A program made the position numbers and the translations under genes. Shown piece by piece: positions 6,141 to 12,270 of a stretch of DNA of 12,270 nt (position 1 is its first letter; the number at the start of each line of letters is the position of its first letter). The DNA is from Lentimicrobiaceae bacterium (GTDB lineage: Bacteria > Bacteroidota > Bacteroidia > Bacteroidales > SKPS01): the NCBI GenBank assembly GCA_007119395.1, contig SKPS01000189.1, positions 1 through 12,270 of the forward strand, written 5' to 3'. The notes beneath the pieces were generated by a model. The model did not search any database and was not told the origin of the DNA. It saw only the letters and a list, made by a program, of their open reading frames with translations.

Positions 6141-6176
6141 GGCTAGAACGAAGCTTCGCAGCCTGAACATTTCACC

Positions 6177-6264
6177 GCAGATCCGCCAGTAGTCGGACAC
6201 GTTACTTTGATTCACACAGATTTTGACACAGATTTAATAATGGTTCTTGAAAAATCCATGTTAG
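6177..6264 (+). repeat. 88-bp intergenic direct repeat, copy 1
   Basis: Aligns without gaps to 7943-8030, with 78 of 88 identical positions by eye; the first 58 or so bases differ at only two positions. It begins GCAGATCCGCCAGTAGTCGG and includes the internal echo CACAGATTTT-GA-CACAGATTTA. It contains no gene. Same orientation as copy 2, 1766 bp away. Confidence 0.9.
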
Positions 6265-6492
6265 CAATTCGCCCTGAATTTCAGATGATTTTACCACGTC
6301 TAAGGTTCAGGCAGTAAGTGTGGCTTCTTCTTTGGCAAAAAAACCAAGAGCATTCATCTGCCCAATGATTTTACATTGAACCGGATCGTGCCAGTGTCTT
6401 GCACAACAGATTATTGGTTTACCCGAATAACAATACAAGCGGGGTGTACCTAAAAGGGATAATCCGCCAATCATGACTGAATGTGGGACAGA
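6265..6492. other. Intergenic remainder after repeat copy 1
   Basis: With repeat copy 1, this makes a gene-free stretch of about 350 bp between the converging ends of the 5679 gene and the T9SS cargo gene. I see no terminator with a proper stem and T-run on either strand, no RNA gene and no open frame worth calling. Confidence 0.5.
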
Positions 6493-7554
6493 CTACCTGA
6501 TTATCAGTTTCTGTCGGAGGGTGCTGTGACCTGTTTGCACAGTCAACACATAGATGCCGGCGTGTATTCCGCTAACATCGAGATGGGTCTGCATTGCCTC
6601 GGGAGAGGTCTGCAATACCATCTGCCCGGCAGCATTAACAAGTGTAACCATAGATATCGGTTCAACGGCAGTGAGGGTCACATGGCTGTTGGCCGGATTG
6701 GGGAATATATTAACAGCGGTCTCAGCTGCCCGGGAGGCGATCCCAATACCGGGGCTTTTGGTACCGTAGATTTTAAAAGGGATCCCTTGCGGGGTGCTGG
6801 TTCCATTGTCCACTATGTTTGTCCAGCCCGTGGAGGTCAACTGCCTCGCATTGCCGGTGGTAGTTTGTGTCAGGATGGTTATGGGCGGCGTCCATGGGCC
6901 CGATGCACTACTCCCCTCTGCCTGGAAGTCGAGCCACCAGGTGCCAGGAGGCAGGCTGAGGCCGGAAGGCACAACTATGCACGCCATCACCGGACGGTCG
7001 GTGTTGCCGGCGGTGGTCTCCCCATCACGATAAATCCTTGCCCAGTAAGAGTCCGACAAAAGATTGGCGGTGGTATTGCCCCATGTCACCGTACTGCCTG
7101 TATTGCCGGGTTCACCGTTCCACACCCGCATGTTGATAGCCGTGATGGTAGAAACAATGGATGTATAGGTCTGGTAGAGGTAAAAAATGACCGAGTCGAT
7201 CACCCAGGTGGAGTCGCTGATAATAACCTCATCGGCAATCCTGTTGTCAACGGCTCCTGACAACTGAGCTCCAAAGCCGTAACTCGACATGTTCAGCCCG
7301 GATTGTGTACGACTGGTGTCAGGGGTAACCCCATTGCCGGGATGGGTAATCAACGGCCCATTGTCGTATAGTAATCCCCCTTTGGATCCATTGAAATAGA
7401 CACCGGTGAAAGGCACCTTCGCCTGGGCAGGCTTTGCTGTAAGACCTGTGGAAACGCCATTCAGATTGTCGTGTGTAACCAACTGCCCCGCAACGGGCAA
7501 CACAAATGCAGAAAGCAGAATAGCTGCCAGCATGCATGTAATTGTTTTTTTCAT
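6493..7554 (-). CDS. T9SS type A sorting-domain-containing secreted protein
   Basis: 353 residues. A signal peptide (1-24, MKKTITCMLAAILLSAFVLP..., cleavage near VAG) directs Sec export. The middle (about 30-270) is rich in Thr, Ser, Gly and Trp, with beta-sandwich character (SDSTWVIDSVIFYLYQTYT, LPPGTWWLDFQAEG, GIPFKIYG) and no recognisable catalytic motif. The C-terminus (about 274-353) is a T9SS sorting tail: NIFPNPANSHVTL at 282, a middle VTLVNAAGQMV, then GIYVLTVQ and the basic ending RQKLIIR. In this family the tail takes cargo across the outer membrane and is usually removed on the surface. I infer a secreted or surface-attached protein, perhaps binding polymers; the activity is unknown. 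The leader on the minus strand is A-rich, with a -7 box 27 bp before the ATG. It is monocistronic and flanked by the two repeat copies. Confidence 0.93.
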   Translation of the reverse strand: MKKTITCMLAAILLSAFVLPVAGQLVTHDNLNGVSTGLTAKPAQAKVPFTGVYFNGSKGGLLYDNGPLITHPGNGVTPDTSRTQSGLNMSSYGFGAQLSGAVDNRIADEVIISDSTWVIDSVIFYLYQTYTSIVSTITAINMRVWNGEPGNTGSTVTWGNTTANLLSDSYWARIYRDGETTAGNTDRPVMACIVVPSGLSLPPGTWWLDFQAEGSSASGPWTPPITILTQTTTGNARQLTSTGWTNIVDNGTSTPQGIPFKIYGTKSPGIGIASRAAETAVNIFPNPANSHVTLTAVEPISMVTLVNAAGQMVLQTSPEAMQTHLDVSGIHAGIYVLTVQTGHSTLRQKLIIR

Positions 7555-7580
7555 GTGATTTGGTTTTTAAGTTTGAAATA

Positions 7581-7588
7581 CAAAGGTA
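7581..7588 (-). promoter_or_regulatory. -7 box for the T9SS cargo gene
   Basis: On the minus strand these bases read TACCTTTG, an exact TAnnTTTG match 26 bp upstream of the start codon. It implies a leader of about 20 nt. A T-rich patch (TTTTC) about 16 bp further upstream may be a poor -33 element. Confidence 0.6.
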
Positions 7589-7942
7589 CGTTATGTTCCA
7601 GAAAATCCTACCCATGGCCTGCATTTTATATTCACGCCATAAAAGAGAACATGCTCCGCCTCGAAACCAATCCCAAAGGCGACGTGCGATCAGGGATTTT
7701 TTGCTTTGCCGCAAGCTCTCAACCTGAAAGTAATCACCATCAAACGGGTGATACAACGCCTTGAAGAGGTGTTTCAGCTTCTGACAAAGAAACAAAGCTC
7801 CTGATATTCCTTTTCGATTCGTTCTTATCCTAAACTATTCACAAACAATGAATAATATGCGCTTCAAATCAATAAACCACTTAATCTGAGGCAAGAAGAA
7901 AACCTAAGCGAACGACACAGTCCGGTACAAAAAGTCATCTCA
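7589..7942. other. Gene-free stretch between divergent promoters
   Basis: About 350 bp between the T9SS promoter and repeat copy 2. Open frames exist here on both strands (including a minus-strand one running into the T9SS gene), but their composition is not protein-like and they overlap the promoter. I see no RNA gene, terminator or mobile-element end. Confidence 0.5.
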
Positions 7943-8030
7943 GCAGATCCGCCAGTAGTCGGACACGTTACTCTGATTCACACAGATTTTAACACAGATT
8001 TAAAAATGACTTATGAATAATCCAGGTTAA
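7943..8030 (+). repeat. 88-bp intergenic direct repeat, copy 2
   Basis: Gap-free match to 6177-6264, same orientation, 10 differences concentrated in the last 30 bases. The conserved part again carries CACAGATTTT-AA-CACAGATTTA. The two copies bracket the complete T9SS cargo gene with its promoter. Confidence 0.9.
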
Positions 8031-8097
8031 CTTATGCCTCAAAAAAAAATTAACCGAAAGATATCAGTCCGCGGGCAAAAATAAATAGAAACAATTG

Positions 8098-8105
8098 TAC
8101 ATTTG
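8098..8105 (+). promoter_or_regulatory. -7 box for the DUF418 gene
   Basis: TACATTTG is an exact TAnnTTTG match, 27 bp before the ATG at 8133. It covers the TTG at 8103 that would otherwise be an upstream start, so it argues for translation from 8133 with a leader of about 20 nt. The -33 region is A-rich without a clear TTTG. Confidence 0.6.
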
Positions 8106-8132
8106 CCTTTCATAAACCAAATCACGGTCTTC

Positions 8133-9389
8133 ATGAACCACACCACGCTTTCACCCGTTCAGCCTTCCGATCGGATCGTAATGCTCGATTTCCTAAGAGG
8201 TTTCGCCCTGTTAGGGATTCTGATGGTAAATATGCCTTTGATGAATGCTCCTATGACCACTGAGGTGGGGGAATTTCAGATCTGGACAGATCCGGTCAAC
8301 ACCCTCGCCTCACAATGGATTAAGTTTTTCTTTACCAGTAAGTTTTATGTATTGTTCTCCCTGCTTTTCGGGGTGGGGTTCTACCTCTTCACCAAGAAGG
8401 GTGAAAACACCGGTGTTTCAATGATCCCTCTGTTTCGCCGTCGCCTTTTCTGGCTGCTGCTGATCGGCATTGCCCACATCACCTTGCTCTGGTACGGCGA
8501 TATTCTGGTAGTCTATGCTCTGGTAGGGTTCCTGCTGTTGCTGTTCAAGCGACTGAAGGTTAAGTCGATGCTTATCTGGGCTGCCATCGCCATCATGGTG
8601 CCCATCCTTTTAACAGGTTTGATGGTGGTTATCATCCGGTGGGCCATGACCATACCAGAAGCTGCCACCGAAATCCAGTATGGTTTTGATACCGCATATA
8701 CCCGAATGGAAGCACTAACCGCTGAAGCACTGAACGTGTACAAAAATGGCACCTTCGCCGAGATTTTCAGGATCAGGATGATAGAGTACAGCCAGATGGC
8801 CACTGCCCTGTTCTATTTCATCCCCAATGTGCTGGCGATGTTTCTTGTGGGTACAGCCATGGCACGTAGCAACCGTTTTGCACACAACGACAAAAACCGC
8901 AGATTCTATATCAGACTATTGCTGTGGTCAGTTCCGATTGCCATCATCGGCAATGTGATGCTGGTTCATTTTGCGGCCAAAAGCTCCATGGTGCAGGTAA
9001 ATATGGATACCCTGCTCTACCTTATCGGATCAACATTTGGGGGCGTGAGTCTGGCCATGGTGTATCTATCGTCCATCTACCTGCTGTTCCACACCCGTTG
9101 GATGCAACAGATCGGTAAATGGGTTGCTGCCACAGGGCGTATGGCTCTCACCAACTACCTGATGCAATCGATAATCTGTACTACGCTGTTCTATTCGTAT
9201 GGTTTTGGTTTGTACGGAAGCATCAACACCTGGCAGGGGATCCTGCTCACCTTTGCAATCTTTGTGATCCAGCTCCTTTGGAGTCGTTACTGGCTTAACC
9301 GCTACCGGTACGGTCCACTGGAATGGCTCTGGAGAAGCCTCACGTATGGGAAACGACAGCCTATGAAACCCAAAAACAGGGTTGAATAA
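8133..9389 (+). CDS. DUF418 domain-containing polytopic membrane protein
   Basis: 418 residues from ATG 8133. The N-terminus carries the family signature LDFLRGFALLGILMVNMP (about 18-35), followed by FFTSKFYVLFSLLFGVGFYLF, the RRL-FWLLLIGIAHITLLWYGDIL segment (about 103-125) and several more hydrophobic helices, roughly ten in all. The C-terminal DUF418 domain is complete: ATGRMALTNYLMQSII, GLYG, and the near-invariant YGPLEWLWRSLTYGKRQP just before the end. DUF418 proteins are inner-membrane proteins related to acyltransferase-type YeiB proteins; their substrate is not established. Length is normal for the family. An upstream TTG at 8103 lies in the promoter box and is rejected. The gene converges on the dehydrogenase gene, with 20 bp between the stop codons and no clear terminator. 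Confidence 0.92.
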   Translation: MNHTTLSPVQPSDRIVMLDFLRGFALLGILMVNMPLMNAPMTTEVGEFQIWTDPVNTLASQWIKFFFTSKFYVLFSLLFGVGFYLFTKKGENTGVSMIPLFRRRLFWLLLIGIAHITLLWYGDILVVYALVGFLLLLFKRLKVKSMLIWAAIAIMVPILLTGLMVVIIRWAMTIPEAATEIQYGFDTAYTRMEALTAEALNVYKNGTFAEIFRIRMIEYSQMATALFYFIPNVLAMFLVGTAMARSNRFAHNDKNRRFYIRLLLWSVPIAIIGNVMLVHFAAKSSMVQVNMDTLLYLIGSTFGGVSLAMVYLSSIYLLFHTRWMQQIGKWVAATGRMALTNYLMQSIICTTLFYSYGFGLYGSINTWQGILLTFAIFVIQLLWSRYWLNRYRYGPLEWLWRSLTYGKRQPMKPKNRVE

Positions 9390-9409
9390 GAACCACCATA
9401 TTCCGGTGT

Positions 9410-10126
9410 TTACATTTTGTCGTAAATGAATCGGGGAATGCGCTTCAGGAGGCAGGCAATCAATCTCCATCGTTTGGTCACGTAGGCAACTTTTCTCTTT
9501 TTGATGATGGCCCGAAAAATCTGACGTACCGCTTTATCCAGCGGCATCACCCAGAAAAGGCCATCCCCTTTGGCCATGGCAGTGTCAACCAGACCGGGCC
9601 TGATGTCAGTTACATACACCTTCGATTTCAACCTGTTTGCCTTCTGTCGCAAACCCTCCAGGTAGTTGATCTGCCACGCCTTGGACGCATTGTAGGCAGG
9701 CGCCTCCCTGCTGCCCCGCAAACCGCCAACAGAACTGATGCCCACCAAATGGCCATGCCCCTGCTTCCCGAAATAGTTGAAAGCCCAGTCCGCTGCTGCC
9801 GTAAAACCAATCACGTTGGTCTCTATCGTATCCATCTCCAGATCAAACATCAACTCCTTGTTCACCTCTCCCGTTCCGGCACTGATCACCAGCAGATCAA
9901 CCCCTCCAAGTGCAGTTGCCAGCTCCTCCAGACGCAATGATACCGCTTCCGGATCCTTCACGTCAAAAACAGAGGCAATGCACAAACCGGGATGCTGCTG
10001 CTCCAACTCATGCAACAGCGACTCACGCCTCCCTGTAACCCCAACACGGTATCCGTGCTTTATCAGCACCTCCGCTAAACCCCGACCGATGCCGGTGGTC
10101 GCTCCAACAATAATCGCTCTTTTCAT
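9410..10126 (-). CDS. SDR-family NAD(P)-dependent oxidoreductase
   Basis: 238 residues, a classical short-chain dehydrogenase/reductase. Visible: beta-1 and glycine motif VGATTGIG (G8, G12, G14), TGRR at 31-34 whose arginines suggest NADP(H), the AGTG stretch replacing NNAG (83-86), the active-site asparagine N104 in TNVIG, the catalytic serine S132 in GISSVGG, and Y145-x-x-x-K149 in AYNASKA. PGLVDTAMAKG (178-188) is the usual post-catalytic loop. The basic, partly hydrophobic C-terminus (RWRLIACLLKRIPRFIYDKM) may sit on the membrane and resembles single-domain SDRs that act on hydrophobic substrates; that is inference. The real substrate cannot be told. It is downstream of the 10277 gene on the same strand, separated by 150 bp of repeats. 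Confidence 0.94.
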   Translation of the reverse strand: MKRAIIVGATTGIGRGLAEVLIKHGYRVGVTGRRESLLHELEQQHPGLCIASVFDVKDPEAVSLRLEELATALGGVDLLVISAGTGEVNKELMFDLEMDTIETNVIGFTAAADWAFNYFGKQGHGHLVGISSVGGLRGSREAPAYNASKAWQINYLEGLRQKANRLKSKVYVTDIRPGLVDTAMAKGDGLFWVMPLDKAVRQIFRAIIKKRKVAYVTKRWRLIACLLKRIPRFIYDKM

Positions 10127-10136
10127 ATTGTCAATA

Positions 10137-10171
10137 TTGGCTGTTGGCTTTTGGCCGTTGGCCGTTGGCTT
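10137..10171. repeat. GGCCAAC-type 7-bp repeat tract
   Basis: On the minus strand this reads as repeats of GCCAACG / GCCAAAA / GCCAACA with a core of about 7 bp (GGCCAAC). Five imperfect units lie just upstream of the dehydrogenase start codon. I have seen similar tracts between genes in other Bacteroidota; no coding role. Confidence 0.75.
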
Positions 10172-10204
10172 CTAATGAATAACTGTTAAACACGAAAACC
10201 TTTT

Positions 10205-10287
10205 CTAAACATCCTCAACCATCTAAACCTCTAAACCATCTAAACTTCCTCAACTCCCTCAACTTCCTCAACCATCTCAACTTCCTT
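10205..10287. repeat. 9-bp tandem repeat tract overlapping a stop codon
   Basis: About nine units of 8-10 bp (mostly 9) run through this tract, with plus-strand variants such as TCCTCAACT, CCCTCAACT, ATCTAAACC and ATCTCAACT. On the minus strand the unit is GGAAGTTGA or GTTTAGATG. The end of the 10277 gene (codons GGA AGT TGA) lies inside the first transcribed unit, so its last residues and stop belong to the repeat. Confidence 0.8.
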
Positions 10288-11467
10288 TCACCCAACGTGA
10301 CGACATCCAAAACGTGCCATCGTCCTGTCTGTTGATCTCTGCCTTCCAGCGGTATTCAGTGGGCCACTGACGGAACATCTTCACCATGGAGTACATAAAT
10401 CTGAGCGACAGCCTGTCGGGACGAGGGCTCCAGCCATCTGATGGCACCATCTCCACCGTGATGTTATCCTGCTCTCTGGCCACCAGATAATGCCCAGATA
10501 TGGTGCCAGTAGATGGATGCCCCTCTATGGTGAAGCTGCCGGTGACGGCTGCTCCCTCCGGCAAAGAGGCGAGATCGGGAAACGACGGCGAGAAGGTGAT
10601 GCCAACCGGATGAAAATCGTTGTTACGGGCGATCCTGTGGATGGCTCTCCCTGCATCTGTTTGGAGGGTTTGGATTACGTGGTGATCCACAACAGCTTCT
10701 ACCCCTTCCTCCCCCATTTTTATTGGCATCAGCGGGCCATCGAAGGCGGGGTTGAGTGTGGCGATCAGCGGTTTCGGGCTGTAACGGGCGAAATACATTC
10801 TTCTGAAGTCCAACGGTATGGCCAGCCTGTCGGGGGTGTGCTCCCTGCCACCAATCGTGATGGTGATGGTGGTGTGCTTCACCCTGACGAAGTAGAAGTC
10901 CTCCAGCAGAATCAGCGGCATGGCAGAGGGGGCTTCGGCGGCACTCCCCATCGGGGCAAGGAGTCCGAACGGTTTCCTCTTCCGGGGATTGTTCTCTTTG
11001 ATCTCCAACACAACTTCACGCCCATATATATCGGTAAATTGATAGGCAGCCTGCGCACCACGCTCCACCACCTCAAACGACGCCTGGCTAAAAGGTGTTG
11101 GCGCCATCCTGTGCACCCCCTTGCCGGCAATGTCATACTTTTCAGGATCAAGGGTAAGCGTGGGCATATGGTACACATCCACAAAACCGTCACGGCGCCA
11201 GCCGATCACCAGATGACCCCGCCCGTTCACCGTATCATCCAACACCTGAGGCTCGAAACCAATATATACCGAATCGGGATCCTGCTCGAAATTGATCAAC
11301 AGCAAACGCTCCATCGGGTCAATGGCGATGTTGAAAGGGTGAATCAGTGACTGCCCGCTTCGACCTTCTACACCGTTACCTTTTCCGGAATCCGATCCGC
11401 CCCACGCTGTGAGACAGATGCTTGTCATAATCAATATTGCTGCTATGCCAATCGCTTTGCTCTTCAT
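10277..11467 (-). CDS. Exported protein of unknown function
   Basis: 396 residues from the ATG at 11467. Residues 1-22 are a signal peptide (MKSKAIGIAAILIMTSICLT) followed by WGGSDSGKG. The cysteine lacks a good lipobox, so a soluble periplasmic or secreted product is more likely than a lipoprotein, though not certain. The mature part is beta-rich with repeated aromatic and proline motifs (DSVYIGFEPQ, ILLEDFYFVRVKHTTITI, DFRRMYFARYSPKP, TGTISGHYLVAREQDNITVEMV). I recognise no named domain or catalytic motif. The frame runs on to an ATG at 11548, but a -7-like box on the minus strand at 11511-11518 (CAGTTTTG, one mismatch) lies between the two starts, and the signal peptide fits the later one. 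The stop codon lies in a tandem repeat. Downstream on the same strand is the dehydrogenase. Confidence 0.78.
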   Translation of the reverse strand: MKSKAIGIAAILIMTSICLTAWGGSDSGKGNGVEGRSGQSLIHPFNIAIDPMERLLLINFEQDPDSVYIGFEPQVLDDTVNGRGHLVIGWRRDGFVDVYHMPTLTLDPEKYDIAGKGVHRMAPTPFSQASFEVVERGAQAAYQFTDIYGREVVLEIKENNPRKRKPFGLLAPMGSAAEAPSAMPLILLEDFYFVRVKHTTITITIGGREHTPDRLAIPLDFRRMYFARYSPKPLIATLNPAFDGPLMPIKMGEEGVEAVVDHHVIQTLQTDAGRAIHRIARNNDFHPVGITFSPSFPDLASLPEGAAVTGSFTIEGHPSTGTISGHYLVAREQDNITVEMVPSDGWSPRPDRLSLRFMYSMVKMFRQWPTEYRWKAEINRQDDGTFWMSSRWVKGS

Positions 11468-12070
11468 CTTTGTATCTGTTTTTTTTTGATGATGTTCTTT
11501 AATACATCGGCAAAACTGCAACTTTCCTCTCAGTTGGAAAAACCACAACGGATGAATGACTGTTCCGCGTTGTTGAATGCCGTCAGAGGCTTGCTGAATA
11601 GTGAAAGAGGGAAGATGAAGTGGTCTTCAAACAGACATTGAGTATGAAACGGCCATAGAGGTTTCTAAAGTAATGCGAGGATATAGCCATGGACGGTAAA
11701 AATGCGTTGCTCTCTCCCGGTTATGATCACCCATATTTCCGATCTGTCCATAACTGGCTGCTTTAGGAAGTTTATCTGAAAGAACAAAAACGGAAATAGA
11801 TTAGAAAGAGGTTTGTTTTCAGCGTCCTGGAGAATACTTCCAGAATGTTAAGCAGGTTCTTAAGGAGGATTCGATTTTGCTGGGGAACGGGTACACTTAC
11901 AGCATCATTCTAAACCCCCACCTACATAAACTCTAAAACAAAAAGGCTGCCGATGCACGGATTTGAGATTCTCAATGGCAACGTAGCACAGCCATTATTT
12001 TGGCAAAACCACGCAACCTTTTAACCGGACGATTCATCACAAATGAAACAGCATACTCAAACCAAAATCT
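11468..12070. other. Long gene-free stretch between divergent genes
   Basis: About 600 bp between the start of the 10277 gene (minus) and the start of the 12071 gene (plus). Apart from the -7-like box near 11511, I see no gene, RNA, terminator or repeat. Short plus-strand frames exist, for example 25 codons from an ATG at 11689, and a 40-odd-codon open stretch ending near 11936 with a protein-like ending (EDSILLGNGYTYS...). They are interrupted by stops and match nothing I know, so they may be chance or remains of a decayed gene. Confidence 0.45.
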
Positions 12071-12270
12071 ATGAGAAAAATTTCCTTTATTTGGGTAATG
12101 ATCCTGATATGGCTTTCTCCGTTTTCGTTGCAAGCTCAGGATCAACCGGTCAAAGTATGGAGCGGTCTGTTACAGGTTGAGGGGGGCATCTTTTTTCCAC
12201 GCAACTCAATTCGTGAGGATATCCCCATAAGACAAACCGTGAGCCATGCTTACCCCGGCGCTCAAGGGCA
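12071..12270 (+). CDS. Exported protein, probable outer-membrane beta-barrel (3' partial)
   Basis: The ATG at 12071 opens a frame of 66 codons that runs off the window. Residues 1-23 are a signal peptide (MRKISFIWVMILIWLSPFSL, cleavage after QAQ). The mature start, GLLQVEGGIFFPRNSIRED followed by IPIRQTVSHAY, resembles the first strands of unnamed Bacteroidota barrel proteins that carry an IFFP-x-SI...IRQ pattern. The leader is A-rich (AACCAAAATCT) and shows no Shine-Dalgarno motif. Too little is present to name a family firmly. Confidence 0.7.
   Translation, partial: MRKISFIWVMILIWLSPFSLQAQDQPVKVWSGLLQVEGGIFFPRNSIREDIPIRQTVSHAYPGAQG

Noticed and set aside
6141..6163. Palindrome CGAAGCTTCG with GGCT/AGCC arms as a terminator
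   Set aside because: There is no loop of workable size at the centre and no T-run after it.
6310..6370. Short minus-strand frame ending in a protein-like stretch
   Set aside because: Too short, no start context, and no known family; not enough to call a gene or a remnant.
6481..7260. Plus-strand open frame of 259 codons
   Set aside because: Antisense to the T9SS cargo gene, which has a signal peptide and sorting tail; the plus-strand product has no recognisable feature.
7319..7795. Minus-strand frame of 158 codons overlapping the T9SS gene start
   Set aside because: It overlaps the signal-peptide coding region in another frame and covers the cargo gene's promoter; the sequence is rich in Trp, Arg and Cys and unlike a real protein.
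10490..11350. Long plus-strand open frame (286 codons)
   Set aside because: It lies opposite the secreted-protein gene, has no signal or domain, and its composition (Gly, Arg, His, Pro-rich) is typical of an antisense shadow.

Overview
The window most likely comes from a Bacteroidota (Bacteroidales-like) chromosome. The evidence is a secreted protein with a type IX secretion (T9SS) C-terminal sorting tail, several small signal-peptide-bearing outer-membrane beta-barrel proteins, several matches to the Bacteroidota -7 promoter box TAnnTTTG upstream of genes, and A-rich leaders with almost no Shine-Dalgarno motifs. The genus cannot be fixed from the sequence alone.

Layout, left to right. At 1-1116 is the 3' part of a gene for an LA_2272-type surface-repeat protein, cut by the window edge. 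At 1445-2398 is a soluble Hanks-type Ser/Thr kinase. At 2441-3055 is a small AraC-family regulator with an HMA-like N-terminus. A same-strand group follows: a 104-residue membrane protein (3227-3541), an outer-membrane beta-barrel (3703-4374), a one-histidine cupin (4539-4877) and a second beta-barrel (4939-5439), closed by a clear intrinsic terminator (5469-5515). A four-helix membrane protein (5679-6140) has its own promoter. A T9SS cargo gene on the minus strand (6493-7554) lies between two direct copies of an 88-bp intergenic repeat. A DUF418 membrane protein (8133-9389) converges on a short-chain dehydrogenase (9410-10126, minus). Upstream of that is a secreted protein of unknown function (10277-11467, minus), with two low-complexity repeat tracts in between. 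After about 600 bp without a recognisable gene, the 5' end of another exported, probably beta-barrel protein starts at 12071 and runs off the window.

How the genes may work together: the products are mostly envelope proteins. The AraC regulator is the only transcription factor, and a 21-bp-spaced direct repeat (AATTATGTAA twice) lies upstream of the next gene, so local control of the 3227-5439 group is a reasonable but unproven idea. Several open starts look too long: at 3625, 5622, 8103 and 11548 the signal peptide, the promoter box or both favour a downstream ATG, and those are the coordinates given. No rRNA, tRNA, CRISPR array, transposase or phage gene was seen. I found no clear multi-gene novel system. 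The most unusual items are the shrinking repeat register of the surface protein, the AraC and cupin proteins that have each lost expected metal-site residues, and the repeat families between genes.
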